Part shown: one piece after another, positions 26,146-36,037 of the stretch
How the letters are laid out: each line of letters opens with the position of its first letter
Numbering within the stretch: position 1 is the first letter of the stretch
Assembly (NCBI GenBank): GCA_905182655.1
Contig: CAJJCN010000075.1
Span: 1 to 48,041, forward strand
Length of the DNA stretch: 48,041 nt
Direction of reading: 5' to 3'
Origin: Flammeovirgaceae bacterium UBA4465
GTDB lineage: Bacteria; Bacteroidota; Bacteroidia; Cytophagales; Cyclobacteriaceae
Notes under the pieces: model-generated
The model's input: only the letters and a program-made list of their open reading frames with translations
Database searches by the model: none
What the model was told of the DNA's origin: nothing
Made by a program: the position numbers and the translations under genes

Positions 26146-26394
26146 AAGAATTTGAACAAAACATTGTCGCGACAGGGTCAATATATTTTAGTAAGGAGTT
26201 GTTTTATTGTAGATTTTCAGTTCCGAAGTGTTATCTTTTTATGAATTTTCCTTATCATCTCAATGTAGAACTTTTGATCAGGGAGCCATAATTAAAAAGA
26301 AATAATCTAGTAGTAAGGCTATGGACACCTACGTTATAGGTCACATATTCATGCAACCGTCTAAAATTTTGAAAGTTAAAAAAAGGAACAATTA

Positions 26395-27567
26395 ATGCGG
26401 TTTGAAAAAGAACTTAGTGGATGGGAAAATGGATCAAAGCATAAACCTATTTGGGTCAATGCTCCAGCCAGAATTAACCTCATTGGTGAACATACTGATT
26501 ATAACTATGGATTTGTCCTACCTGCAGCCATCGATAAAGCCGCCTATTTTTTAATTCAATTAAGGGAGGATAATCTTTGTCAGATGGAAGCCAAAGATAT
26601 TGGAGATCATTTGATTTTTGATTTTCAAGATGAACTAAAACCTTCGGCTAAAAATTGGCAAAACTATTTTTTGGGCGTAATGCATTATATGAAAAGTAGC
26701 GGTAAGGTAAAGCAAGGGTTCAATCTGGTGTTCGAGTCCGACATCCCCATAGGTGCTGGGATGTCTTCTTCTGCGGCGCTGGCTTGTGGTTTTGGTATGG
26801 CCTTAAATGAGGCCTATCAATTGGATTTGAGCAAGCAAGAAATTGCCGAAATCGCGCAACTTACCGAGCATCATTTTGTAGGTGTCAAATGTGGAATTAT
26901 GGATCAGTATGCCTGTATGTTTGGTATGGAGGGCCATGCGCTAAAACTTGATTGCAGGACGCTTCAGTATCAATATCAAAAAATCATATTAGGTGATTAT
27001 CAGCTTGTTTTAATCGATTCGAAAGTCAAACACGAGCTCACCTCAACGGAGTATAATAAAAGAAGGGAGGAGTGTGAAAGGGCGCTTTCAGTACTCAAAA
27101 AATATGATCCTGCCCTTGTCACTTTGAGGGATGTGACGCAAGATCATCTTACAAATTTCGGAAAAGACTTGGATCCAATTGCTTTTAAGAGATGCGACTA
27201 TGTAATCAAAGAAAATAGAAGAGTGAATGAGGCTTGCCAAGCATTGAATGCGAATGACCTCCAATTATTTGGAGCATTGATGTATCAATCTCATCAGGGC
27301 TTGGCCCAGGATTATGAGGTAAGCTGTGAAGAATTGAATTTTTTGGTAGACGCCACAAGAAAAAGCGACCACATTATTGGCGCCCGAATGATGGGAGGAG
27401 GTTTTGGTGGCTGCACCTTAAATATCGTAGCGGAATCAAATAGTGAGGAAGTAGTCAACTCCATACTTAGTAGTTATAAAAAAAAGATGGGTACTGATGC
27501 CGAATCATATTTTATTGAAATCAAAGAAGGTTGTAAAATATTGGATAACGGAGCCCTTAATTCTTGA
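26395..27567 (+). CDS. galK: Galactokinase
   Basis: The protein (390 aa) phosphorylates alpha-D-galactose at C1 in the Leloir pathway. It is a GHMP kinase with the galactokinase signature in INLIGEHTDYNYGFVLP (residues 28-43), the phosphate-binding loop PIGAGMSSSAAL (about 118-129), the catalytic Asp in CGIMDQYACMFG, and motif 3 in ARMMGGGFGGCTLN. The length is typical. It has its own 249-base upstream region and no galT or galE next to it. The exported mutarotase at 7.2 kb could feed it. Confidence 0.95.
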   Translation: MRFEKELSGWENGSKHKPIWVNAPARINLIGEHTDYNYGFVLPAAIDKAAYFLIQLREDNLCQMEAKDIGDHLIFDFQDELKPSAKNWQNYFLGVMHYMKSSGKVKQGFNLVFESDIPIGAGMSSSAALACGFGMALNEAYQLDLSKQEIAEIAQLTEHHFVGVKCGIMDQYACMFGMEGHALKLDCRTLQYQYQKIILGDYQLVLIDSKVKHELTSTEYNKRREECERALSVLKKYDPALVTLRDVTQDHLTNFGKDLDPIAFKRCDYVIKENRRVNEACQALNANDLQLFGALMYQSHQGLAQDYEVSCEELNFLVDATRKSDHIIGARMMGGGFGGCTLNIVAESNSEEVVNSILSSYKKKMGTDAESYFIEIKEGCKILDNGALNS

Positions 27568-27883
27568 GACTACAAATGATCATCATCGTTGTAAAGGAAA
27601 AGCTGGGTTTTTAGTTTAATTTCTAAGATTAATTAGTAAAAATTTATCGGGAAATATCAGAGTATATTTATTATTCATTTGGAATAGATAATCACTAATT
27701 AAATGTTAAAGGTGAGGGTTTGTTGGAAAGTAGATTAGCTGATGAACTCTGCAAAATTCGAAATGTAGTAAAAAAAAATTATTTTATGAATGGTAGAAAT
27801 TTGAGAAATAATATTTTTTTTAAAGATTAGTTTTGTACTATACTTTTAGCAGCTTTGCATGAAAAAAATAATTGGGTATTAAA
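27568..27883. other. Intergenic region between galK and the MarC-family gene
   Basis: These 316 AT-rich bases hold no gene. A TAGTTTTG (27828-27835) matches the -7 consensus TAnnTTTG and lies 48 bases before the MarC-family ATG. A TTTG at 27800-27803 is 24 bases upstream of it, slightly too far for an ideal -33 element. Confidence 0.4.
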
Positions 27884-28510
27884 ATGGATTTATTTTTAGT
27901 CATTTGTGGGGCGTTGATTTCAGTAATGAATCCTTTGGGAACGGTGCCTATTTTTGTGGGATTAACTCAAGAGCACACGACGCCCGAAAGAAATAAGATT
28001 GCCTTATGGGCGTCTTTCAATGTTCTTGTTATCTTGCTAATTTCATTTTTTGCAGGTAAATTTATTTTAATATTTTTTGGAATTACCTTAAATTCATTAA
28101 AAATTGCAGGGGGATTAATCATTACTTTTTCCGGTTTTTCGTTGTTGACAGGAGCCTTTGCCAAATCTAAAGGAATGAGTAAAGATTCAGTACAAGAAGA
28201 CATCAACACCCGTTCAGATATTTCATTAACGCCTTTGGCGCTTCCTATGATTGCGGGGCCCGGGACTATATCATTGCTGATAACCTTTAATCAAGAGCAT
28301 ACTGGATTAGTCAACGTCATGATCATCTTGGGGGCAATAGTTATTTCAACTTTTTTCGTTTTTATGATACTCAGAAGTTCTTTTGTCATTGTCAAGGCAA
28401 TGGGTGCCTCAGGTATCAATGCCTTGTCAAGAATTATAGGCTTTATCGTTATAGCCATAGGAGTTGAATTCATTACTGCTGCGGTAACCAGTATCTTTCA
28501 CATCAAATAG
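27884..28510 (+). CDS. MarC-family (UPF0056) integral membrane protein
   Basis: This 208-aa protein has six hydrophobic segments and typical MarC-family pieces: MNPLGTVPIFVGLT near the start, TPLALPMIAGPGTIS in the middle and RIIGFIVIAIGVEF near the end. MarC proteins are conserved inner-membrane proteins once linked to multiple antibiotic resistance, a link later withdrawn; their substrate is unknown. The ATG at 27884 is preferred over an upstream in-frame TTG at 27872. The gene is monocistronic. Confidence 0.88.
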   Translation: MDLFLVICGALISVMNPLGTVPIFVGLTQEHTTPERNKIALWASFNVLVILLISFFAGKFILIFFGITLNSLKIAGGLIITFSGFSLLTGAFAKSKGMSKDSVQEDINTRSDISLTPLALPMIAGPGTISLLITFNQEHTGLVNVMIILGAIVISTFFVFMILRSSFVIVKAMGASGINALSRIIGFIVIAIGVEFITAAVTSIFHIK

Positions 28511-28609
28511 CTCCACCGTTTGCTCATCCTAGTATCAATCAAGAGATAGATGCTCCATGTTGAATAGGCGAAAGGGTAATTGACAAAGTGAAGAAACCCA
28601 CCGAGACCT

Positions 28610-28969
28610 TCAATTATTTAATTCTGTATTTTCTTCCGGTGTCAATAGTCTTGAACGAATGATGAAGCGGACGCCCATGGGGATTTCAAGAGAAAAGCTA
28701 GCGCCTCTCCCTTCAGTCACATCAACGGTGAGATGGGTATGTTTCCAGTAGCTAAATTGATCTTGATTCATATAATAATTGATGCCATCTAGCTGACCCA
28801 ATAGGATGTCGCTTTCATCCAAATACATCTCTCCTTCTTCAAACACCATAGGTGATGAACCGTCACAACAGCCACCACTTTGATGAAAAATTAAGTCTCC
28901 GTGCTTGGCTTTGAGCTTATCTAAGATAGAAGTGGCTGCTTCTGTAATCGCTACGCGTGTATAACTCAT
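28610..28969 (-). CDS. DUF779 protein, aldehyde dehydrogenase partner
   Basis: The product (119 aa from the ATG at 28969) shows the DUF779 core: LIFHQSGGCCDGSSPMVF followed by DILLG and FSYWKHTHLTVDV, then a C-terminal FSLEIPMGVRFIIRSR. Adjacent cysteines and a nearby histidine might bind metal, which is inference. DUF779 genes are often found next to acetaldehyde dehydrogenases of the ExaC/AcoD type, as here: the ALDH gene ends 66 bases upstream. Its biochemical role is unknown. A longer open frame to 29011 is not supported by similarity. Confidence 0.85.
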   Translation of the reverse strand: MSYTRVAITEAATSILDKLKAKHGDLIFHQSGGCCDGSSPMVFEEGEMYLDESDILLGQLDGINYYMNQDQFSYWKHTHLTVDVTEGRGASFSLEIPMGVRFIIRSRLLTPEENTELNN

Positions 28970-29035
28970 GTTTTTAAGTTTAAAAAGCAAGGCAGTTTCC
29001 GAGAAGACCACCTTGCGTATTGTTGGATTAAACGA

Positions 29036-30535
29036 TTAAAAGAATCCTAATTTATTTTTGTCATAGGAGATCAGCATATTCTTGGTTTGACGATAATGAT
29101 TCATCATCATCAAGTGTGTTTCTCGACCAAATCCTGATTTTTTATAGCCACCAAATGGGGCATGTGCAGGATAGGCATGATAACAATTAACCCAAACACG
29201 ACCTGCTTTGATCGCTCGCGGGATTTGATACAGTTGATGCGCATCTCTGGACCAAACACCGGCACCTAAACCATAAAGGGTATCATTGGCAATTTCCAAG
29301 GCCTCTGCTTCGTCTTTGAATTTGGTTACCGCCACTACAGGGCCAAAAATTTCCTCTTGAAAAACGCGCATTTTATTGTGCCCTTCCAAAATGGTAGGCT
29401 GTATGTAGAAGCCATTGGCCAAATCCCCATCTAAATGACAAGCGGCACCACCGGTAAGGACTTTAGCGCCTTCCTCTTTGCCGATATGGAGATAGGAAAG
29501 TATTTTTTCATATTGATCATTGGAGGCTTGGGCACCGACCATGGTATTGACATCATAAGGATTGTCTTGGATGATGGCTTCCGTACGTTCGATAACTCTT
29601 GCCATAAAGGCATCATAAATATCCTCTTGTACCAACAATCTAGAGGGACACGTACATACTTCTCCTTGATTAAAGGCGAAGAGCACCGCTCCTTCGATGG
29701 CTTTGTCTAAAAAAGCATCATCGGCATCCATGACGGAATTAAAGAAGATATTAGGTGATTTTCCACCCAATTCCATAGTTACAGGATTTAGGTTTTTAGA
29801 AGCATATTGCATAATCAATTGACCTGTAGTAGTTTCTCCCGTGAAAGCGACTTTGTCAATACCCGAATGCGAAGCCAATGGTTTGCCTGCCTCAGGCCCA
29901 AAACCATGCAAGATATTAACTACACCTGGAGGGAAGACATCGGCTATTTTCTCCATGAGTAGCGTAGCTGTAGAGGGTGTTTGTTCTGCTGGTTTTAAGA
30001 TGACACAGTTGCCAGTCGCTAATGCTGGAGGCAGTTTCCAAGACAACATGAGCAATGGAAAATTCCAAGGGATGATTTGTCCGATAACACCAAGGGGTTC
30101 TTTGAGGTTTAAAGAAACGGTATGGATGTCAAGTTCGGACATGGTACTTTCTTCAGCTCTTATGGCTGATGCAAAATAGCGCCAATGATCAACACTCAAA
30201 GGAATGTCTGCATTTAAGGATTCTCTAATGGGCTTACCGTTGTCACAGGTTTCTACCAAAGCGAATTCTTCTAAGTTGGCTTCAATGATATCAGCCACTT
30301 TATTAAGTAAGCCCGCACGCTCGGCTGCTGAGGTATTGCCCCACGCTTCTTTGGCCTTATTGGCCGCAATCACTGCATTATCTATATCTTCTTTTTGAGA
30401 TCTTGGATATTTTGCAATCAGTGTATTGTCTATAGGTGAATTATTTTCAAAATATTCATTACCAACGGGAGGTACGAATTTCCCACCAATGAAATTTTCG
30501 TATTTTTCTTTAAATTTTGGTTTTTTATAGTCCAT
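29036..30535 (-). CDS. NAD-dependent aldehyde dehydrogenase, ExaC/AcoD type
   Basis: The protein (499 aa) oxidises aldehydes, probably acetaldehyde, to acids. The catalytic Cys294 is in [12 protein letters not shown] and the general base Glu255 is in [14 protein letters not shown]. The NAD-binding fold is shown by [17 protein letters not shown] and [17 protein letters not shown], rather than GQVCTAGSR, is characteristic of the ExaC/AcoD group that pairs with DUF779. It is the first gene of a two-gene operon. The 343-base upstream region contains two inverted repeats that could be operators. Confidence 0.93.
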   Translation of the reverse strand: MDYKKPKFKEKYENFIGGKFVPPVGNEYFENNSPIDNTLIAKYPRSQKEDIDNAVIAANKAKEAWGNTSAAERAGLLNKVADIIEANLEEFALVETCDNGKPIRESLNADIPLSVDHWRYFASAIRAEESTMSELDIHTVSLNLKEPLGVIGQIIPWNFPLLMLSWKLPPALATGNCVILKPAEQTPSTATLLMEKIADVFPPGVVNILHGFGPEAGKPLASHSGIDKVAFTGETTTGQLIMQYASKNLNPVTMELGGKSPNIFFNSVMDADDAFLDKAIEGAVLFAFNQGEVCTCPSRLLVQEDIYDAFMARVIERTEAIIQDNPYDVNTMVGAQASNDQYEKILSYLHIGKEEGAKVLTGGAACHLDGDLANGFYIQPTILEGHNKMRVFQEEIFGPVVAVTKFKDEAEALEIANDTLYGLGAGVWSRDAHQLYQIPRAIKAGRVWVNCYHAYPAHAPFGGYKKSGFGRETHLMMMNHYRQTKNMLISYDKNKLGFF

Positions 30536-30878
30536 TTTAAAACTTTTGATAAAAAATTAATCCTACTCTATTATAGATTTTCGGAGAGCTCTATAGTCAT
30601 TATTACTTTTCAGAGATGATTTATATATCATCACATGTCACCTCGTTATTTGGATAACCTTACCCTTATATGCGTAAGGCAAAGGATTAAATGTCACGTT
30701 TTGACAAGGCTTTTCTTTGGTTGGGATTATCGAATTAATTAACAATATAAGCAATTTTTAGGTTTCATTTTGGCGAAATTTTTTAAAATTTACTATAATT
30801 CATTATTATAATATAATTTTTTTATTTCTTGGCTGATTTTGAAGCAGGGGACTTATCATTTTTTTTCAATTCATTGAC
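30536..30878. promoter_or_regulatory. Upstream region of the aldehyde dehydrogenase operon with inverted repeats
   Basis: No gene is seen in these 343 bases. Three symmetric sites are visible: GATGAT-N6-ATCATC at 30615-30632, CCTTAC-N10-GTAAGG at about 30658-30679 and TGTCA-N5-TGACA at 30692-30706. They lie 80-170 bases upstream of the ALDH start codon. One or more could be a regulator site for aldehyde or alcohol induction; nothing in the sequence names the regulator. Confidence 0.4.
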
Positions 30879-31196
30879 TTAATACATCATCCAGAAACAA
30901 TCTAGCCAGTCTGTTATCATATGAAAAATTAAGCCCAGTCCTATGATCCTAGTTTTCCGCCAAAAAAGGGATGATAGATAGATCAAGAGGGCCCAGTAGC
31001 TATGTAGGAGATGAAATCCCACGCTGCAGCGATCGCTTACAAATACATCAGGATACATCAGTAAATGATCTAAATCAACGGCCATAGTCAGTAAAAGTAT
31101 GAACCAAACTTTGGGCCAACGTATCCCAAAAAAAAACCATGCAATCAGGCCTGGGGCTAAAATGTGCAATGCGTAATGGACGATGATTTGAAGCAA
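30879..31196 (-). CDS. DUF6122-like small membrane protein
   Basis: This 105-aa protein has about three or four hydrophobic segments and a distinctive pattern of conserved polar residues: HYALHILAPG near the start, TMAVDLDHLLMYPDVF, RCSVGFHLLHSYWAL, and FHMITDWLDCFWM at the end. The His/Asp pairs inside helices resemble metal-dependent membrane hydrolases of the YdjM type, and the overall wording matches the Bacteroidota DUF6122 family as I recall it. Function is unknown. It stands alone, divergent from the S9 peptidase gene 122 bases away. Confidence 0.65.
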   Translation of the reverse strand: MLQIIVHYALHILAPGLIAWFFFGIRWPKVWFILLLTMAVDLDHLLMYPDVFVSDRCSVGFHLLHSYWALLIYLSSLFWRKTRIIGLGLIFHMITDWLDCFWMMY

Positions 31197-31318
31197 GATG
31201 AATTAATGTTTAGGTAATGGCTTTATTTTCTTGGAATGTGATGAAGGCATATTTGTAATTTGATGGGCGAATTCTTATTTGATTTGATTAAATTTAAATA
31301 GAACCAAAGAAAGGCACT

Positions 31319-33340
31319 ATGAAAGCGCTACTAAATCTAATATTTATTTGCTTTAGTTTTTTAATTTGTGCCCAAAAGGGCTTAGATGATTTTTTATCTT
31401 ATTCATTCCCATCCCATCTTAAGGCGGCCGACCACATGGGCAAGATTGCATGGGTAGTCAATGAAAAAGGGATTCGAAATGTTTATACGGCCCAAGCTCC
31501 AAAATACCAACCGGTTAAAGAAACACAGTATAGCTTAGATGATGGGATGGAGATCAGTCAGCTTTTGTTTTATGGAACCGATCTTATTTATGTCAGGGGA
31601 AGTGCTCCTAACAGGGAAGGGGCATTTCCAAATCCTTCTTTAGCCGTTCAACGTACAGACCAAGCTATTTATTTATTTAGTGAAAAAAGGTCTATAAAAT
31701 TAGTTCAGGGTACCGCACCCCTTCTTAGTGGAGAGGTCATGTATTTCATCAATGAAGGTCAAGTGTATTCCTATGACCTAACGGATACATTGACTCATAA
31801 ACTCTTTACCACTAGAGGCCAAATTAGATCCCTACGACTTTCCCCTGACCAAGAAAAGTTGGCTTTTATAAGTCATAGAGGGAATCATGCCTTTCTGGGT
31901 ATTTATGATTTTAAAAAAAAGACCGTTAGCTATCCCGACCCAACGGTAGATGTAGATCATGATCCGGTTTGGTCTCCCGAAAGCCATCAAGTTGCCGTAT
32001 TGCGTACGCCCTATGATCCGCGTTTAATGTTCGTTTCTCGATTAGAGGCCCAGCCATTTTCGATCAGACTCATAGATATTGAAGGGGGCAAAAGTAGTAC
32101 ACTCTGGCAAGCACAGGACGGTCAAGGAAGTGCTTTTTATGGGTTTTCGAGCACTCAACAGTTATTTTGGATGGCAAATAATCAACTTATATTTCCATGG
32201 GAAAAAGAGGGTTGGCGACATTTATATGCCATCTCATCTACAGGAGGAAAGGCTAAGTTGTTAACACCTGGAAATTTTGAAATACAGTATGTGAGTCAAT
32301 CGCCGGATCGGTCCTCGCTTTTATTCTCCAGTAATCAAGGAGATATCAATCGGCAGCATATAGGACAGTGGAAGGAATCAAAAACAACACAAATCACCAA
32401 GGGTAAGGGGATTGAATGGTCACCTGTGATTGATGGGTTAGGAAATAGGTTTGCCCTGGGTTCTTCCGGCCTTGAACCAGCGTCTGTGAAGCGTTTAGAG
32501 AACGGGAAAGGGAGTGCTATATTCTCATCTGAAGACTATCCTAGCGCGTATCTGACGTTACCTGAGGCGGTGGTGTTTTCAGCGGCAGACGGAATGAAAA
32601 TTCATGGGCAGTTGTTCTTGCCAAAAGGATTAAAACCAGATCAAAGAAACCGAGCCTTGTTGTTTTTCCATGGAGGATCAAGACGCCAAATGCTATTGGG
32701 CTTTCATCACCGAGATTATTATCATTATGCCTATGCGATGAATCAATATCTGGCTTCGCAGGGATATATTGTGTTGTCGGTCAATTATCGAAGTGGTACG
32801 GGTTATGGCTTGAAATTTCGAGAAGCTCTGAACTATGGGGCAGGAGGAAATAGCGAATTTAATGATGTGCTTGGCGCGGGTCTTTTTTTACAAAACCATC
32901 CGAATGTAGCCGCAACTAAAATAGGCTTATGGGGAGGTTCTTATGGCGGATACCTTACGGCTATGGGATTAGCTAGAGCTTCCGATATGTTTGCTGCAGG
33001 AGTTGATATTCATGGTGTAATGGATTGGAATGTAATCATTAATAATTTCATGCCCAGTTATAATCCTCTTGAGCACTCCGATTTTGCGAAACTGGCTTAC
33101 GATTCAAGTCCAATTGCCTATATGGACACTTGGCGTTCTCCCGTATTACTCATTCATGGAGATGATGACCGAAACGTACCGTTCAGCGAATCAATTGATA
33201 AGATCAATGCCTTGCGTAAGGAGGGTGTCTACTATGAGCAATTGGTTTTCCCCGATGAAGTTCATGGATTTTTATTACATCGGAACTGGGTAAATGCCTA
33301 TAAAGCGACGGCCGATTTTTTTGACCGGATGCTTAAATAG
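31319..33340 (+). CDS. Exported S9-family (prolyl oligopeptidase-like) serine peptidase
   Basis: The protein (673 aa) starts with a signal peptide (to about residue 19). Residues 20-400 form a WD40-like/DPP IV-type beta-propeller (RLSPDQEKLAFIS, DHDPVWSPESHQVAV). Residues about 420-673 are an alpha/beta-hydrolase domain with Ser541 in WGGSYGGY, Asp617 in HGDDDRNVPF and His649 in DEVHGFL. Such periplasmic enzymes cut small peptides, often after proline or alanine. The exact specificity cannot be called. The gene has its own promoter region and no linked partner. Confidence 0.9.
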   Translation: MKALLNLIFICFSFLICAQKGLDDFLSYSFPSHLKAADHMGKIAWVVNEKGIRNVYTAQAPKYQPVKETQYSLDDGMEISQLLFYGTDLIYVRGSAPNREGAFPNPSLAVQRTDQAIYLFSEKRSIKLVQGTAPLLSGEVMYFINEGQVYSYDLTDTLTHKLFTTRGQIRSLRLSPDQEKLAFISHRGNHAFLGIYDFKKKTVSYPDPTVDVDHDPVWSPESHQVAVLRTPYDPRLMFVSRLEAQPFSIRLIDIEGGKSSTLWQAQDGQGSAFYGFSSTQQLFWMANNQLIFPWEKEGWRHLYAISSTGGKAKLLTPGNFEIQYVSQSPDRSSLLFSSNQGDINRQHIGQWKESKTTQITKGKGIEWSPVIDGLGNRFALGSSGLEPASVKRLENGKGSAIFSSEDYPSAYLTLPEAVVFSAADGMKIHGQLFLPKGLKPDQRNRALLFFHGGSRRQMLLGFHHRDYYHYAYAMNQYLASQGYIVLSVNYRSGTGYGLKFREALNYGAGGNSEFNDVLGAGLFLQNHPNVAATKIGLWGGSYGGYLTAMGLARASDMFAAGVDIHGVMDWNVIINNFMPSYNPLEHSDFAKLAYDSSPIAYMDTWRSPVLLIHGDDDRNVPFSESIDKINALRKEGVYYEQLVFPDEVHGFLLHRNWVNAYKATADFFDRMLK

Positions 33341-33370
33341 TTTTTGCTCGTTTTAGTGTGCCGGCTTATG

Positions 33371-34987
33371 TCAAACAATTTTTTCTTTATCCTCAAGTAA
33401 GGCTTCATCTAAATCATATCCTTTTACGGGTACGATTTCTTGCTTGGCTTGATCCCAATCTATTCTGCGACCGAGTTTGTAGGATAGACCGCCCATGTGC
33501 GAGGTCATGGCTTCCTCAAATCCTTCTTTAATGTTACAACTTGGAGTGCCTCCGTTTCGAATACAGCTGAGCCATTCTCGTACGTGTAGATGGGTTGAGT
33601 CTACGCGCTTACCATCTCTATAGGTCCAAAGCAGGCCTTTGTCAGCAAAATATTTAGCCGTAGCAGAAGTGACGCCATCCACACTTCCTGAGGCGGGATC
33701 ATATTGATATATAGGGACGTTGGGGTCCATTTCTTCTGATACCAGTTTTTCTTTAAATTTAGTGGAGTTACCATCAGCATAAATCGTCAAACTATTACCG
33801 ACTTCCATCGTGGCATCATGACCCATAAAGGCAGTCGTTCTACCATATTGATTACCTAAAGTGGCACTGTAGACCATGGTCATACCTTTTTCTTTCCCCT
33901 CTAATTGACTGGAACCGGTTGAGAAATCAGGAAATTCCATGTTTACTTGCATAACATCAGGAACGTTTCTGCCATCTTTATGAGTATAAATACCACCCGA
34001 AGCGACTACAGAGTTAGGAATGCCCATTTTCAAGATGCAGTTCACCCGGTCATAGTCATGTGACATGAGGTCTCCGGATAAGCCGGATCCATAAGCCCAC
34101 CATTTTCTCCAACGAAAAAAATGTTCTGAGTTGAAAGGAACCATGGGCGCATTTCCAATAAATTGTTTCCAATCGATCGTATTGGGATTGGCTTTTTCGT
34201 GAATGGGGTATTGCCATGCCCCGTTGTCATCATTTCGATTGGTATTAGCTTGAATCAGAGAAACATGGCCAAGGATATTTTTTTTGACTACGTCTTGGGC
34301 GGTTAAGAAACTCTGTGTTTGTCTGTGTTGATGTCCTACTTGAAAGACCACATTTGAAGCTTCAACGGCATCTTTTAACGCATAAGTCTCTTTAATGTTA
34401 TGTGTCATCGGCTTCTCTACATAGACATGCTTTCCTGCTTGAAGGGCCGCAATGGCAATGGGTGCATGCCAATGGTCTGGCGTGGCGATGACAACGGCGT
34501 CAACCACGTTGCTTTCGACCAACTCTTGATGCGTACGGAACCTTTGAACCTTTACGTCATCTGTACTGAAAGAGTCTATCGCGTCTTGTGCGCGAACATC
34601 GAAAAGATCACAGACAGCTGTGATATGAATGTTAAGATGTTCCTGAGCTAAAAAAGAAGATAATCGGGTATCCTTAGGGTTTTTTTTGGCGGCTTCTGCC
34701 ATGCTTTCTAGCCAACTTTTTTGACCAAAACCAAGTGCTCTGCACAATTGAGGACCCCTGATACCAAAACCAATGATTCCAATTCGAATGGGATCTCCGA
34801 CCATGGGTCCCGAGGGTGGTGGTGGGGAGGCATTGATGTTTAATGTTTTTAAAATAGAATCTCTGGCTTGTGTATTATTCACACCTTTACTAGCACCTGC
34901 CCACCAAACACTCCCTACGATAGGTACACTGGCTATTCCTTTCAGTAGGTCCCTTCTTGACCAACGACTCTTTTTATCTTCTGACAT
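33371..34987 (-). CDS. Tat-exported Gfo/Idh/MocA-family oxidoreductase
   Basis: The protein (538 aa) has a twin-arginine signal (SRRDLLKGIAS, residues 10-20), so it folds with its nicotinamide cofactor in the cytoplasm before export. The Rossmann motif IGIIGFGIRGPQL is near residue 70, followed by VVIATPDHWHAPIA and GKHVYVEKPMTHN, the cofactor and catalytic-lysine region of the family. The C-terminal half has the extended Gfo/Idh domain with SGDLMSHDYDRVN. The substrate is unknown; exported members in Bacteroidota and Planctomycetes are often tied to glycan or glycoside breakdown. It follows a DoxX-family gene by two bases and must be co-transcribed with it. Confidence 0.9.
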   Translation of the reverse strand: MSEDKKSRWSRRDLLKGIASVPIVGSVWWAGASKGVNNTQARDSILKTLNINASPPPPSGPMVGDPIRIGIIGFGIRGPQLCRALGFGQKSWLESMAEAAKKNPKDTRLSSFLAQEHLNIHITAVCDLFDVRAQDAIDSFSTDDVKVQRFRTHQELVESNVVDAVVIATPDHWHAPIAIAALQAGKHVYVEKPMTHNIKETYALKDAVEASNVVFQVGHQHRQTQSFLTAQDVVKKNILGHVSLIQANTNRNDDNGAWQYPIHEKANPNTIDWKQFIGNAPMVPFNSEHFFRWRKWWAYGSGLSGDLMSHDYDRVNCILKMGIPNSVVASGGIYTHKDGRNVPDVMQVNMEFPDFSTGSSQLEGKEKGMTMVYSATLGNQYGRTTAFMGHDATMEVGNSLTIYADGNSTKFKEKLVSEEMDPNVPIYQYDPASGSVDGVTSATAKYFADKGLLWTYRDGKRVDSTHLHVREWLSCIRNGGTPSCNIKEGFEEAMTSHMGGLSYKLGRRIDWDQAKQEIVPVKGYDLDEALLEDKEKIV

Positions 34988-34989
34988 GA

Positions 34990-35475
34990 CTATTTAGTTT
35001 GGGGAGTTAAAAGATTTTTTTTCAATGAATGAAGTCCAAAATAAGCACCCGTAGGTAATTGATAAAGGACATAAAGGGCCGCTGCTTCGATGAGATTTTT
35101 ATTGATGATCCAATAGGAACCTTCTGTACCGGCTTGAGAAGCACCCGGTAAAGCTGGATGTGCCAAATAGTACATGAGGAGTAAGCAAATACCGAAAATG
35201 GAACCCACCCTCTCAAAATAGCCCAGGAGTAAGGAAAGGCCCACCACCATCAGGCCAAAAATATTAAGATTATCTACTAAATGAATCATCCCGTCACTGG
35301 CGAGCCATTGAAAGAAGGGACTTAATAGTTCGGCACTGGACAGGTAAGCTTTGGAGGTCCATGCAGGATTATACAGTTTCAATACACCTTCATATAAAAA
35401 ATGCCATCCTATAAAGAGGCGTAAAAGAATAAGGCTATTGCGACCCGTCCTACTAAGATTGATGTCTGTTGTCAT
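34990..35475 (-). CDS. DoxX-family membrane protein paired with the Tat oxidoreductase
   Basis: This 161-aa protein has four hydrophobic helices and the DoxX/DoxD-type pieces LLRLFIGWHFLYEGVLKLYNP, LNIFGLMVVGLSLLLGYFERV and YWIINKNLIEAAAL. DoxD-like proteins form the membrane subunit of thiosulfate:quinone oxidoreductase and may donate electrons to quinone. Its stop codon is two bases from the start of the Gfo/Idh gene, so they form a tight operon. Electron transfer from the exported dehydrogenase to quinone through this protein is a hypothesis, not something the sequence shows. Confidence 0.85.
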   Translation of the reverse strand: MTTDINLSRTGRNSLILLRLFIGWHFLYEGVLKLYNPAWTSKAYLSSAELLSPFFQWLASDGMIHLVDNLNIFGLMVVGLSLLLGYFERVGSIFGICLLLMYYLAHPALPGASQAGTEGSYWIINKNLIEAAALYVLYQLPTGAYFGLHSLKKNLLTPQTK

Positions 35476-36037
35476 TTGTAGTTACTCAAGTAAATATTTA
35501 ATGCTTGCGATATTGAAAGAAAGATGCTTTCAAATCATAAATATAAGAAAATAAAGGCTAATTCAAACTCAATAATTGATTTGAAATCAATTATTTCGAA
35601 GTTAGAGATTCAAAAAACATAAAAGTCGGCAGTGACTTCATAACTGATTGAATGCACTCGAAACAGCCATTCATTTTTTGGGTATCCAGTCAGATCGTAA
35701 TTGAGTTTATTAGACCTAGCCGTATTCCTGTTAAAAATAATTTCAAAGGGTCATCAAAGGGGATATTTGAAAGGGTTTTAATGAATAGACTGAATCATTT
35801 TGAGTGACTTCATGAGAGAACGATTTTAAAAAGATCTCCCCTATGAGAAAATCCAACGTAAAGCAAAGAGGTAAATCATTACCCATTTTTCATAATTTTT
35901 AACGTTATTGTAAATAAGAACAAGTAATATTAGGGATATGAAATTTAGGAGACTTAATCTTCTGACAAGGTCACCGAACCATGACAAACTAATTTCATTG
36001 CTTTCCATACAACAATTACCTTAACCTCAAATATTAA
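35476..36037. other. Long divergent intergenic region, contains a 25-bp palindrome
   Basis: These 562 bases separate the DoxX/Gfo-Idh operon from the 36 kb operon. No gene, RNA or terminator is supported. The one clear structure is the palindrome at 35571-35595, listed separately. Confidence 0.5.
35571..35595. promoter_or_regulatory. 25-bp palindrome, candidate operator
   Basis: AATAATTGATTT, a single G, then AAATCAATTATT form a perfect inverted repeat with 12-bp arms. It lies 96 bases upstream of the DoxX start codon. A one-base centre cannot form a good hairpin loop and no U-tract follows, so a dimeric repressor or activator site is more likely than a terminator. Confidence 0.5.

Noticed and set aside
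26164-26173. 10-bp palindrome TGTCGCGACA after the haloperoxidase gene
   Set aside because: Too short to stand out; no U-tract and no matching site near another gene.
29841-30179. 112-codon plus-strand open frame within the ALDH gene
   Set aside because: Antisense shadow of a well-supported aldehyde dehydrogenase.
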